In this document: positions 26,105 to 35,010 of the stretch, in pieces | How the letters are laid out: each line of letters starts with the position of its first letter | Position numbering within the stretch: position 1 is the stretch's first letter | Source of the DNA: PALSA-693 sp963780345 | GTDB taxonomy: Bacteria; Actinomycetota; Acidimicrobiia; Acidimicrobiales; Palsa-688 | DNA: 64,000 bases | Direction: 5' to 3' | Assembly: GCA_963780345.1 (NCBI GenBank) | Contig: CAWABU010000002.1 | Span: 124,001-188,000, forward strand | The notes under the pieces: generated by a model | Databases searched by the model: none | What the model was told of the DNA's origin: nothing | Seen by the model: the letters and a program-made list of their open reading frames with translations, nothing else | Program-made: the position numbers and the translations under genes

Positions 26105-27700
26105 CTATCTGATCGGGTCGATGAGGACGCCCGGGTTTAGCACTCCGTTCGGGTCCAAGGCCCGCTTGGCCGCGGTCAGGGCCAGGGCGAAGGGCTCCGG
26201 CCGCTCGATGTCGTACCAGTGGCGGTGCTCCCGGCCGACGGCGTGATGATGGGTGATGGTCCCGCCGGCGGCCATCACCGCGTCGGATACTCCGGCCTTG
26301 ATCTCGGCCAGTACCGCGCCCGGGTCCATGCCCGGGCGGAAGCGGCCGCCGAAGGTGTAGTAGGGCGCCGGGCCGTCCGGGTAGACGTGCGTAAACCGGC
26401 AGTTGATGGTGCCGCCGCCGCACACTTCCTGGAGCACCTTGGCGGTCGCCTCCCGTACCGCGGCGTCGAAGTCTGGCCAGCGATCCCACGTGATTGCGGT
26501 CTCGAAGGTGCCGCCGATCAGGCCGAGCCCGGCCGTCAGGCCGCCGCCGCTCGGTATGAAGGCGTTGCGCCACGCCCCCGCCGCGCCCGAACGGCCGGTG
26601 GCCTGTCCGGCGTCGTCGATGACGATCTCGTCACCGGGAACGACGCCACCACAGGAGCGAAGTATTCCGAGCGCCTGCTCCAGTTGTGGGCGCTGCGACA
26701 GCTCGGCAGATTCGAATGACACGATGAGCACGGATTGGGTGCCGTCGAGGCCGGCGCTGTCTGCGGCCAGGGCCGGATCGAGGAGGCGCAGGTTGGCCGG
26801 CCACAGCTTGGTCTGGGCGACCTGGCGGGTGGCATCGTACCCGGCCTCCCAGGAGGCGAAGCGGACGCTGGCGGTGGCCCGGAACACGGGCCGAGCCTGG
26901 ATGCGCATCCACGCCTCGCTGATGATTCCGAGAATTCCCTCGGAACCGATGGCCAGGCGGTTGGGGTCCGGCCCCGCGCCCGAGCCCGGCAGGCGGCGCG
27001 CCTCCCACCAGCCCTGCGGGGTGAGCATCCGGACCGTCTCCACGAACTCGTCGATATGGGTGTGGTTGGTGGCGTAGTGGCCCCCCGACCGGGTGGCGAT
27101 CCAGCCGCCGAGGGTCGAGCCGGTGAAGCTCTGCGGGAAGTGCCGCAGGGTGTAGCCCCGGGGACGGAGCTGGGCCTCCAGCGCGGGCCCGAACACGCCG
27201 GCCTGGATGCGCGCCGCCCGGGAGGTGTCGTCGATCTCGAGCACCCGGTCGAGCTGGTCCAGAGCGACGGTTACGGTCGCTCCCCACTCGGCCGGCGGAG
27301 TCACGCCACCCACGACCGAGCTGCCCCCACCGTAGGGGATGGTGCAGTAGCCGCCGGCGGCGCACCATTCCATGACGGCTTCCAGCTCCACCTCGTTACG
27401 GGGATGGGCGACCACGTCCGGCGGGTTGGGGTAGTGGCCCAACGGACCGTGGAGGGTCCGGTCGTGGCCGTAAGAGTGGTACGCCCGGTCCCAATTGTCC
27501 TGGCGGCAGAATCCGCTCAACCGCTCCGGTGGGCTGATCCGGGGCTCCCGCAACTCGAGGTGCTCGGCCGTCGGGATGCGCGGCGCCACCAGCTCCACTC
27601 CCAAATCCCGGGAGAGGGTCGCCGCCATCTCGACTCGCTGCTCGTAGCTCGGCTCCTCGGACTCGAGGCCGAACATCCAGAGGCTGCGCCGTGGGGCCAT
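26105..27700 (-). CDS. FAD-binding oxidoreductase, alkyl-DHAP synthase-like
   Basis: The 531-residue flavoprotein has the PCMH-type FAD domain: VVAHPRNEVELEAVMEWCAA, YGGGSSVVGG (near residue 124), FTGSTLGGWIATRSGGHYAT and LAIGSEGILGIISEAWM. The C-terminal cap ends with LDPNGVLNPGVLI, and a histidine pair TITHHHAVGREHRHWY (near 482) matches the catalytic region of alkyldihydroxyacetonephosphate synthase. In bacteria such proteins may make ether lipids or oxidise hydroxy acids; the reaction here is open. It precedes the acyl-CoA dehydrogenase gene on the same strand with a 190-base gap. Confidence 0.88.
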   Translation of the reverse strand: MAPRRSLWMFGLESEEPSYEQRVEMAATLSRDLGVELVAPRIPTAEHLELREPRISPPERLSGFCRQDNWDRAYHSYGHDRTLHGPLGHYPNPPDVVAHPRNEVELEAVMEWCAAGGYCTIPYGGGSSVVGGVTPPAEWGATVTVALDQLDRVLEIDDTSRAARIQAGVFGPALEAQLRPRGYTLRHFPQSFTGSTLGGWIATRSGGHYATNHTHIDEFVETVRMLTPQGWWEARRLPGSGAGPDPNRLAIGSEGILGIISEAWMRIQARPVFRATASVRFASWEAGYDATRQVAQTKLWPANLRLLDPALAADSAGLDGTQSVLIVSFESAELSQRPQLEQALGILRSCGGVVPGDEIVIDDAGQATGRSGAAGAWRNAFIPSGGGLTAGLGLIGGTFETAITWDRWPDFDAAVREATAKVLQEVCGGGTINCRFTHVYPDGPAPYYTFGGRFRPGMDPGAVLAEIKAGVSDAVMAAGGTITHHHAVGREHRHWYDIERPEPFALALTAAKRALDPNGVLNPGVLIDPIR

Positions 27701-27756
27701 CGCCTCAAACCGCCTTGCTCCGCCGGCTCCTTACCCGGAGCGGCTCCGAGCCCCGG

Positions 27757-29407
27757 CTACGGGGCAGGGGCCCGCTCCAGCAGAGTGAAACCTTCGTATC
27801 CGTTGTCGGCAATCTCCTGGCAGGTCTGCCGGAAGACACCGACGCCTCCCACATACGGATAGAGGGTTCGAGGCTTGCCCGGGATGTTGGCCCCCACCCA
27901 CCAGGAGTCCGTCCCCAGCAGGAGCGTGTCAGCCGCTACCTCGTTGTGATGGTCCACCCAGCGCTGCTCAGCGTCTTTCGGTCGCTTCGACGTAGTCGAT
28001 TCCTCGCTCGGTCATGTACCCGATCAGGCCGGCGATCCACTCGCAGTTTTGTTCTATAGCTACCGGCATGTTCGCCAGGACCGAAGGGCTCTGCGGCCCG
28101 GTGATGATGAACAGGTTGGGGAACCCATGCGTCGTAAGACCAAGGTAGGTTTTCGGTCCCTCCGCCCACTTGGCCTCGAGCGTTTGCCCGTCCTTGCCCC
28201 GGATTCCCATCCGGAAGAGCGTCCCGGTCATCGAGTCGAAACCGGTCGCGAAGATGATGGCGTCGGCTTCGTACTCCGCATCAGCCGTCTTGACGCCGTG
28301 CTCCGTGATTCCCGTGATCGGCGTGGTGCGGACGTCTATCAGGGCCACATTGTCCCGGTTGAACGCCTCGAAGTAGCCCGTTTCCAGGGGTGGGCGTTTG
28401 GTAAAGAAGGGGTAGGTGGTCGGGCTGAGGAGGTCGGCGGTTGCCGGATCGTGCACCGTCTCGCGGATCTTCGAGCGCAGGAAGTCCGAGATCGTGTCGT
28501 TGCTCGCCTTGTTATTGAGAAAATCGCTGAACGTCTCTATACCAATATAGAATCCACCCTTAGCCCAGGCGGCCTCATAAATGCGCTCCCGCTCCTCCGC
28601 CGGGTAATCGACGGCGGACCGGTCGGCCACGTCGTAAGGGAATCCGAATCCTGATTCCCGAGCCTTTTGCCAGATGGCCTCGTAGTCGTCCTTGACGTTC
28701 TGGGTGGATTCGGCGTCGAGTGGGCGGTTCTGGGTGGGGATGGCGTAGTTGGGGGTGCGCTGGAATACCCAAACCTTTGAGGCTTCCTCGGCGACTTCCG
28801 GCACGACCTGTATGCCCGTGCAGCCGGTCCCGATCACGGCGACCCGCTGGCCGGTAAAGTCAACCTTCTCGTGAGGCCAAGCGCCGGTGTGATACCAGTC
28901 ACCGGAATAGTTTTCCAGTCCCGGAAATTCGGGCATGTTGGTCGTCGATAGGCACCCGACCGCAGTGATGAGATTCCGCGCCGAGACGGTGGTGCCATCC
29001 TCGAGGGTCACCAGCCACCGGTTGCCTTCCTCATCGTAGACCGCAGAGGTAACCCGGGCGTTCAACTGGATATCTCTCCGCAGATCCATCTTGTCGGCCA
29101 CATAGTTCAAATAATCCAGGATCTCCGGCTGGCTTACAAAGCGTTCACTCCAAGTCCATTCCTGGAGGATCTCCTTGGAGAAGCGATCGCTGAACATGTA
29201 GTAGACGCTCTCGCTGTCGCAGCGGGCTCCCGGGTATCTGTTCCAGAACCAGGTGCCACCAACTCCATCGCCCGCCTCCAGGACTTTGGTCGAGAGGCCG
29301 AGTTGGCGGAGCTCCTGGAGCATGTTGAGCCCAGCAAAACCAGCCCCCACGACAATGGCGTCAAAGTCGATCGTAGAGGAGTCTTCATGAGACTCGGCAA
29401 CGGTCAT
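27757..29407 (-). CDS. Baeyer-Villiger/flavin-containing monooxygenase, apparent frameshift near the end
   Basis: The main frame (27968-29407) has the FAD loop VVGAGFAGLNMLQELR, the BVMO fingerprint YSGDWYHTGAWPHE (consensus F-x-G-x3-H-x3-W-P) and the NADPH loop VIGTGCTGIQVV. It stops after ATERR. The neighbouring frame continues with AEQRWVDHHNEVAADTLLLG, SWWVGANIPGKPRTLYPYVG and GYEGFTLLERAP, the exact C-terminus expected. One extra A in the triple-A at 27976-27978 (read on the minus strand) explains the break. The complete protein is about 550 residues. A GGGAGGA ribosome site precedes the ATG at 29407. It inserts oxygen into ketones using NADPH. Confidence 0.88.
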
Positions 29408-29631
29408 TCGTCCTCCCAATATGTAAACTGCTCTGTCCTGAATAAAGATCGGTGCATCGACGTGCCCACCGCGGCCCGGCCCGCGCCTCCCCCGGCCACC
29501 CGGCCTTCCATCCGTGCTGAGGTCCCGCTCAAGTCAGTTGGGCGTGCTTCAGCGAGCAGGGTCGTCTCTGCTTTACAGCACACCTCCAACCCCCAAACTG
29601 AACGGTAGTGCACGAGCTCGGTAACTCACGT

Positions 29632-29660
29632 TTTTAGACGAAGGCGCGTCGGGCTGTCAA
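29632..29660 (-). promoter_or_regulatory. candidate promoter for the monooxygenase
   Basis: On the minus strand TTGACA (29655-29660) is followed after a 17-base spacer by CTAAAA (29632-29637). It lies about 225 bases before the ATG of the monooxygenase, in the otherwise gene-free region 29408-29738 between two divergent genes. This is a motif match only. Confidence 0.35.
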
Positions 29661-29738
29661 GGGCGCGCCACCGACACCGCACGACGCCGTGAGCCGGGAC
29701 TTTCGTTGCTCATCGCGGCGGATCATATGCTCAGGGTC

Positions 29739-30602
29739 ATGACCGACCGATCGCTGAAAGTGCTGGTAGGCAGCGGGACCTTCTACGAAGGGCCGCGATG
29801 GCATGAAGGGCGGTGGTGGGTATCCGACTTCTACCGGCACACCGTGTTCGCCATCACTCCCGAAGGCGTCGAGGAAGCCGTGTTGACCGTCGAACAGCAA
29901 CCCTCAGGACTCGGATGGCTGCCCGACGGCACCCTGCTGGTCGTTTCCATGAAGGACCGCCGGCTGCTGCGTCGCACAACCGGCGGCGCGGTGGAGCAGG
30001 TAGCCGACCTCCGGGGGCTGGCCTCCGGGCATCTCAATGACATGGTGGTCGATCAACAGGGCCGGGCCTGGATCGGCAACTTCGGGTTCGACCTCATGGG
30101 CGGCGAGCCGGCCTCGCCCGCGAACCTCATCCGGGTGGACCCGGACGGCACGGCCACCGTAGTGGCGGAGGACCTGAGTTTCCCGAACGGATCAGTTGTC
30201 ACCCCCGACGGGCGGACCCTGATCGTCGGCGAGTCCGGTGCCAACCGCTATACCGCTTTTACCATCACCGACGACGGATCCCTCATTGACCGCCGGGTGT
30301 GGGCCGAGATGTCCGACCCTCCTGTGGCGCCCGACGGATGCGCCCTTGACGCCGATGGTCACATCTGGGCCGCCGACGCCTTCGGTTACCGGTGCGTGCG
30401 AGTCGCCGAAGGCGGATCCATCGTGGACGAGATCGCGGCGCCGGACGGGCTCGGCGTCTATGCCTGCATGCTCGGGGGCGGAGACGGTCGCACCCTGCTC
30501 ATGTGCTGCGCCCCTGGCTTCCAGGAGCACGAGCGGGCTTCGGCGAACGACGCCAGGTTGATCACCGTCGAGGTCGAGGTACCGCACGCCGGCTGCCCCT
30601 GA
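29739..30602 (+). CDS. SMP-30/gluconolactonase-family lactonase
   Basis: The 287-residue beta-propeller has the metal ligands of the family: the glutamate in GTFYEGPRWHEG (near residue 16), the asparagine in SGHLNDMVVDQQGRAWIGNF (near 98), the second asparagine in LSFPNGSVVTPDGRTL and the aspartate in VAPDGCALDADGHIW. This fits a calcium-dependent lactone hydrolase. It lies next to, and divergent from, a Baeyer-Villiger monooxygenase that makes lactones or esters from ketones, so the two may act in sequence; that link is inference. The ATG at 29739 is preferred to one at 29706. Confidence 0.88.
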   Translation: MTDRSLKVLVGSGTFYEGPRWHEGRWWVSDFYRHTVFAITPEGVEEAVLTVEQQPSGLGWLPDGTLLVVSMKDRRLLRRTTGGAVEQVADLRGLASGHLNDMVVDQQGRAWIGNFGFDLMGGEPASPANLIRVDPDGTATVVAEDLSFPNGSVVTPDGRTLIVGESGANRYTAFTITDDGSLIDRRVWAEMSDPPVAPDGCALDADGHIWAADAFGYRCVRVAEGGSIVDEIAAPDGLGVYACMLGGGDGRTLLMCCAPGFQEHERASANDARLITVEVEVPHAGCP

Positions 30603-30643
30603 CCCCGCAGACGGTCCCGCGGTGATCGGCCGGACCCATGCGG

Positions 30644-31102
30644 TTACAGGTTGTGCGGCCCGGGTCCCTGGGCGGCGAGGATGTCGGCCGGGTTGACCAG
30701 TTTGCATGCGCTGAGGGAGAGGCATCCGCATCCGATGCACCCGCTCAGCCGGTCGCGAAGGTGCTGGAGGCGGCGGATGCGCTCGTCCAGGTCTTCTCTC
30801 CAGGCAGCCGACAGTGTCTCCCAATCCCGAGGAGTCGGGGTGCGCCCCTCCGGTAGAGCGTCGAGCGCCTGCCGGATCCGGCGCAACGGTATCCCCACCT
30901 GCTGCGACGCCCGGATGAACGCCACTCTGCGCAGCACCTCCCGGGGATAGCGGCGCTGATTCCCCGCCGTGCGGGTGGAGTGGATGAGGCCTTCGGCTTC
31001 ATAGAAGTGCAAGGCGGAGACGGTCACCCCGCTCCGGGTGGCGAGCTGGCCGACGGTCAGTTCGTGGGGGGAACGAGCGATGCTGGACATGTCGTCAGAC
31101 AT
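30644..31102 (-). CDS. soxR: SoxR, redox-sensing MerR-family regulator
   Basis: The 152-residue protein has the MerR helix-turn-helix LTVGQLATRSGVTVSALHFY, the wing GNQRRYPREVLRRVAFI, and the [2Fe-2S] cluster motif CIGCGCLSLSAC (C-x2-C-x-C-x5-C, near residue 122). That cysteine set defines SoxR, which is activated by oxidation of the cluster by redox-cycling compounds. In actinobacteria it controls monooxygenases, oxidoreductases and exporters; the neighbours here (BVMO, split-barrel protein) fit but no site is proven. It ends 41 bases from the convergent lactonase gene. Confidence 0.92.
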   Translation of the reverse strand: MSDDMSSIARSPHELTVGQLATRSGVTVSALHFYEAEGLIHSTRTAGNQRRYPREVLRRVAFIRASQQVGIPLRRIRQALDALPEGRTPTPRDWETLSAAWREDLDERIRRLQHLRDRLSGCIGCGCLSLSACKLVNPADILAAQGPGPHNL

Positions 31103-31167
31103 CAACTTTACGTGAGGTTGGCAGCTCGCCGGTGGAGTGTCAGGTGCTCGTCAGTCCGGGGCCGACC

Positions 31168-31677
31168 TCAAAACGTCCAGCGCGTTGGCGAGGTTTGGAA
31201 GTCGCTCTCCCTCAGCGCGAACACGGATGCCGGATTGATGCGGTACGTCGCGCCGCCACCGAGGTTGCCGTCGAAGAAGTCCACCGTATAGACGTCCTCC
31301 AGCCACTCCGATGAGTACTTTCTCCGGATGACGCCGACAAAGACCTCGACCTCCGAGCGGTCGGCGGTCACTCCGGCGACCCCTTCAAGGATGACCGGCT
31401 CGAGCGCATTGTCCGTCGTCACCACGCACCGCGGGTCCGTAGCCAGGTTGCGAGCCTTGCGCGAGGTCTGGTCGGTGCTGAACCAGAGAGAGGTGTCGAA
31501 CCAGGCACCCCACACGGGCATGACGTGGGGCCGGCCGTCGGGCCAGCGGGTCGCCAGCCAATAGTCGTGCGATGCCGTCAGTCGCTCCTCGGCGAACGAC
31601 CAGGGCAGCATCCCGTCAGGCTCGGACGGGACACCGTAGCCGGGCATGTACGGGCGGCCGGGCCTGGGCTCGGACAT
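31168..31677 (-). CDS. pyridoxamine 5'-phosphate oxidase-family protein
   Basis: The 169-residue protein has the split-barrel pattern SHDYWLATRWPDGRPHVMPV, WGAWFDTSLWFSTDQTSRKA, RNLATDPRCVVTTDNALEPV and the C-terminal TYRINPASVFALRESDFQTS with a typical 'P..vFal.E.dF..spTRW.F' ending. It is an F420- or FMN-binding oxidoreductase of the actinobacterial PPOX class. It lies 66 bases upstream of soxR on the same strand. Confidence 0.85.
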   Translation of the reverse strand: MSEPRPGRPYMPGYGVPSEPDGMLPWSFAEERLTASHDYWLATRWPDGRPHVMPVWGAWFDTSLWFSTDQTSRKARNLATDPRCVVTTDNALEPVILEGVAGVTADRSEVEVFVGVIRRKYSSEWLEDVYTVDFFDGNLGGGATYRINPASVFALRESDFQTSPTRWTF

Positions 31678-31820
31678 GCGAGCACGATAGCGGTCGAACG
31701 ATTGGTGGCCCCCGCTGTACTTCTGGACCGGCGGCCAGCCGAGGGGCCGGCGGCTCGGCGAGTCGCCCTCCGGCCAGCCGCCGGCCGTCCAGGGCCGCTT
31801 GGCTAGTGTGCTCGGTCGCG

Positions 31821-32666
31821 ATGACGGCCGGCCCGGACAGCACAGCGGTACGAGTCGCCCTCTGGCGCGCCATGCACGTCGAGGTGGACCCGCCGCCCCA
31901 CGTGTTCGACGACGTCATCGGTCTTCGGCTCGCCGCTCCCGGTGACGAGTGGCGGTCGCGACCGGACATGGACCCCGAAGGGACCAGCGGGTTCCGTGCC
32001 GCGATCGTCGCCCGGGCCCGCTTCATCGAGGATCTCGTGGTCAAGCAAGCGGACAGCGGCGTGGCCCAATACGTACTCCTGGGCGCCGGCCTGGACACCT
32101 TCGCCCAGCGCCGGCCGGACCTGGCCCGGCGGATACGGGTGTTCGAGATCGATCAACCCGACCCCCAGGCCTGGAAGCGCCAACGGTTGATCGAGCTCGG
32201 ATATGGCATTCCACCGGGGCTGCGGCTGGTTCCGGTCGACTTCGAGGTCGATGACGACTGGTACGCCGGACTCGTCGACGCCGGCTTCGACGCCAACGAG
32301 CGGGCGGTCATCGCATCGACGGGCGTCAGCATGTACCTGACCAAAGCAGCCACCCGGCAGGTGCTCGACCAGGTCGCTCGCTTCGTGACCGGATCGACGC
32401 TCGTGATGACCTTCATCCTCCCGCCGGAACTGCTCGACGCCGCGGACCGGGCCCGTCTGCAAGCCGCGACGAGCGGGGCCCGGGCCTCAGGAACACCGTT
32501 CCTCAGCCTCTATACGCCCGACGAGATGCTCGCGGCAGCATCCGGCGCCGGCTTCCGGGCCATCGAGCACATCGCCGGACAGTCGTTTGGCGAACGCTAT
32601 TTCGCCGGCCGCACCGACGGGCTCCGACCGGCCGGCGGCGAGGACCTCCTCCTCGCCACCACCTGA
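31821..32666 (+). CDS. TIGR00027-family SAM-dependent methyltransferase (LCM-like)
   Basis: The 281-residue protein has FDDVIGLRLAAP, the SAM loop VAQYVLLGAGLDTFAQRRPD (near residue 90), the strand-2 acid in FEIDQPDPQAWKRQRLIELG and VIASTGVSMYLTKAATRQVL. This is the PPM1/LCM-like group, expanded in actinobacteria as putative O-methyltransferases. The ATG at 31821 fits the family start, and the open frame before it is Pro/Arg-rich and non-conserved. The gap after it (32667-33127) is described below. Confidence 0.87.
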   Translation: MTAGPDSTAVRVALWRAMHVEVDPPPHVFDDVIGLRLAAPGDEWRSRPDMDPEGTSGFRAAIVARARFIEDLVVKQADSGVAQYVLLGAGLDTFAQRRPDLARRIRVFEIDQPDPQAWKRQRLIELGYGIPPGLRLVPVDFEVDDDWYAGLVDAGFDANERAVIASTGVSMYLTKAATRQVLDQVARFVTGSTLVMTFILPPELLDAADRARLQAATSGARASGTPFLSLYTPDEMLAAASGAGFRAIEHIAGQSFGERYFAGRTDGLRPAGGEDLLLATT

Positions 32667-33127
32667 CGGCCGGCGCTCTTGGCCAGACCCGAACCGTCAC
32701 CGCCGGGGCTGTCACCCCCGAGCCGGCTGGCCTCCGGCCACTCCACCGGCCGGTAGTCGCCTCCTGGACGAGGTCCTCGAGGCGCTGGAGGCGGGCCGGA
32801 CGGGCGGCGCCAGAACGGGCCCCGGCAGACGAGCGGTTGATGTCAGTAACTGTCATCACATTGATGGAATCGGCTCCAGGGTCGCGGCGGCCCTCGGCCA
32901 GCCGGGCCTCGACGAGCGGCGGCCCTGGCGGCCGAGGCCGGCATGACCGGGCTCGATGCCGCCCCCGGGCGACTGAACTGACGGGAGCGACGACCGGGAT
33001 TCTCACCGCCATCAAGGAGGGCTCCCCGTCCCGACGGCGCGCCTTGGTGGCGGCGCCTGCCGGCAGCATCGAAGTACTCAGCCCGGACGGCGCTCGCATA
33101 TGGTCGAGGCCCGAAGGAGGGTTCACC
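32667..33127. other. 461-bp region without a supported gene, leader of the dioxygenase operon
   Basis: I see no credible gene on either strand. It contains a 21-bp near-perfect dyad at 32838-32858 and the ribosome site GAAGGAGG just before 33128. The rest is GC-rich and low-complexity, and some pieces could be decayed coding DNA. Confidence 0.5.
32838..32858. promoter_or_regulatory. 21-bp dyad, candidate operator of the dioxygenase operon
   Basis: The arms TGATGTCAGT and ACTGTCATCA flank a central A; nine of ten base pairs match. The dyad lies 270 bp before the Rieske alpha start. Dyads of this size are typical for GntR-, TetR- or MarR-type regulators of catabolic operons. No intact regulator gene adjoins it. 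Confidence 0.5.
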
Positions 33128-34471
33128 ATGATCGATACCTCCGGGCTCCCGCAGCAGGTCCGCGCCGGGCGCCTGCCGGCCGGGATCTATAGCGATCCCG
33201 ACCTGCACGCCGCCGAGCGCGAGCACCTGTTCAGCCGGGCCTGGCAGTTCCTTGCCCACGAATCGGAGATCCCGAAGCCCGGCGACTTCGTCGTGCGCCG
33301 CATCCTGGACGACTCCTTTATCGTGACCCGAGACGACAGCGGGGCGGTACGGGTCCTGCTGAACCAGTGCCGCCACCGGGGCATGCAGGTCTGCCGGGCC
33401 GAGGCCGGTCAGGCCAGCTTTTTCCGGTGTCCCTACCACGCCTGGACGTACCGCAACACCGGGGAATTGGTGGGTGTGCCCTTCCACCTTGAAGCCTATG
33501 GCGGCGACGAGGGACTTCTCCTCTCCGGTGCGGGTCTGGCTTCCCCGCCCCGCGTGGAGTCGTATAACGGCCTGATCTTTGCCAATCTCGACCGCGACGC
33601 GGTCGGGTTACAGCAGTCCCTCGGCGACATGCGGTTCTTTCTGGACCTCTACACCCGTCAGAGTCCGGACGGCGTCGAGGTGTCCGGACCGCAGCGTTGG
33701 CGCGTGGCGTGCAACTGGAAGATCGCCGCCGAGAACTTCGGAGGGGATTCCTATCACACGCCGCACACCCACACGAGCGTGGTCGAAATCGGCCTGTTCG
33801 GTGAGCCCAGAGCGAGAAACCGGATGCGTGGGGCTCTGTACCTGGCGGGCGGCGGCAGTGGCACGACGTACAAGTTGCCGGGACGGGACTTCGACGCCAA
33901 TCTCGCCTACCTCGGTTATCCACCAGAGATGCGCCGACGCATGCTGGCCACATGGAGCCCAGCTCAGCAGGAGCTGGCCGGCCCGGCGGGCTTCATGGTG
34001 TCGGCCGCCACCATTTATCCGAATCTGAGCCTGGTCCACAACTGGCCCATCGTCTCTCCCGAAGGGCCGCTCATCCCGTTCATTTCGCTGCGACTGTGGC
34101 AACCGATCTCGGCGACGGAGATGGAGGCATGGTCGTGGTTCATGGTGGACCGCAACGCTCCGGACTGGTACAAGAAGGAGTCGCGTCGGGCCTACCTGGC
34201 CTGCTTCGGGACCTCGGGGATGTTTGAGCAGGACGACATGGAGAACTGGACGTCGATCACGGCGGTGGCCAAGGGCCACCTGGCCTCCCGCCAGCAGCTT
34301 GACTCGACCATGGGAATGGCGCCGGGCGGAGGCACCCGGCAAGACCCCGTGGAGAACTGGCCCGGGCCCGGGCGGGCCTATGTCGGCTTCGGCGAGTACG
34401 GCCAACGAGCTTTTCTGGCCTACTGGGCCGACCACCTCGTTCCGGCGCCGGCACCCGCCTCACCGGCATGA
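33128..34471 (+). CDS. Rieske aromatic-ring-hydroxylating dioxygenase, alpha subunit
   Basis: The 447-residue protein has the Rieske cluster motif CRHRGMQVCRA...CPYHAW (C-x-H-x17-C-x2-H, from about residue 83) and the catalytic mononuclear iron site ENFGGDSYHTPHTH (near residue 205), which supplies two histidines. The length and a partner beta subunit fit dihydroxylating ring dioxygenases. GAAGGAGG lies nine bases before the ATG. The stop overlaps the beta ATG by four bases. No ferredoxin or reductase is coded in the window, so electrons must come from proteins elsewhere. The substrate is unproven; see the operon finding. Confidence 0.92.
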   Translation: MIDTSGLPQQVRAGRLPAGIYSDPDLHAAEREHLFSRAWQFLAHESEIPKPGDFVVRRILDDSFIVTRDDSGAVRVLLNQCRHRGMQVCRAEAGQASFFRCPYHAWTYRNTGELVGVPFHLEAYGGDEGLLLSGAGLASPPRVESYNGLIFANLDRDAVGLQQSLGDMRFFLDLYTRQSPDGVEVSGPQRWRVACNWKIAAENFGGDSYHTPHTHTSVVEIGLFGEPRARNRMRGALYLAGGGSGTTYKLPGRDFDANLAYLGYPPEMRRRMLATWSPAQQELAGPAGFMVSAATIYPNLSLVHNWPIVSPEGPLIPFISLRLWQPISATEMEAWSWFMVDRNAPDWYKKESRRAYLACFGTSGMFEQDDMENWTSITAVAKGHLASRQQLDSTMGMAPGGGTRQDPVENWPGPGRAYVGFGEYGQRAFLAYWADHLVPAPAPASPA

Positions 34472-35010
34472 CGATCCGCCCGAGAGCGGACCCGGCGCTC
34501 CTCGCCGACATTTCCGCCTGGCTGTCCTGGGAGGCGGAGCTCCTTGACCAGCGCCGCTATCGCGATTGGCTGGGCGTGCTGACCGAGGACATCACCTACC
34601 GCATGCCGGTGCAGGTCACCACCGCCAATGGGACGGCCCAGCCCGTCCTCGGAGCCATGGTTCACTTCGATGAAGATCATTACACCCTCGGCCTGCGAAT
34701 CGAGCGCCTCGCGGGTCGGCACGCGTGGACGGAGGATCCGCCTTCACGGACGCGTCGATTCGTGACCAACGTCCGGGTGACGCCGCCGGTCGGCAGCTCG
34801 CGGCCCGGCGAACCACGGGAGGTGGAAGTGCGCAGCTACCTCTTGTTGTTTCGGAGCCGGGGTGATGACCGCCCGGCTGACTTCATCGCCGCCGAGCGCA
34901 CCGACGTCCTGCGACGGCACGACGCAGATGACGACTGGCTCCTGGCCCGACGGGACATCGCGGTCGACGAGGCCGTCTTGCGCACCCAGAACCTGGCCGT
35001 CTTCCTGTGA
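34468..35010 (+). CDS. aromatic-ring-hydroxylating dioxygenase, beta subunit
   Basis: The 180-residue protein has the SnoaL-like cone fold of small dioxygenase subunits: SAWLSWEAELLDQRRYRDWL, GVLTEDITYRMPVQVTT, HFDEDHYTLGLRIERLAGR and SRTRRFVTNVRVT, ending RRDIAVDEAVLRTQNLAVFL, the usual C-terminus. It should form an alpha3-beta3 enzyme with the protein before it. It overlaps the alpha gene (ATGA) and the following dehydrogenase gene (GTGA), showing tight coupling. Confidence 0.92.
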   Translation: MTIRPRADPALLADISAWLSWEAELLDQRRYRDWLGVLTEDITYRMPVQVTTANGTAQPVLGAMVHFDEDHYTLGLRIERLAGRHAWTEDPPSRTRRFVTNVRVTPPVGSSRPGEPREVEVRSYLLLFRSRGDDRPADFIAAERTDVLRRHDADDDWLLARRDIAVDEAVLRTQNLAVFL

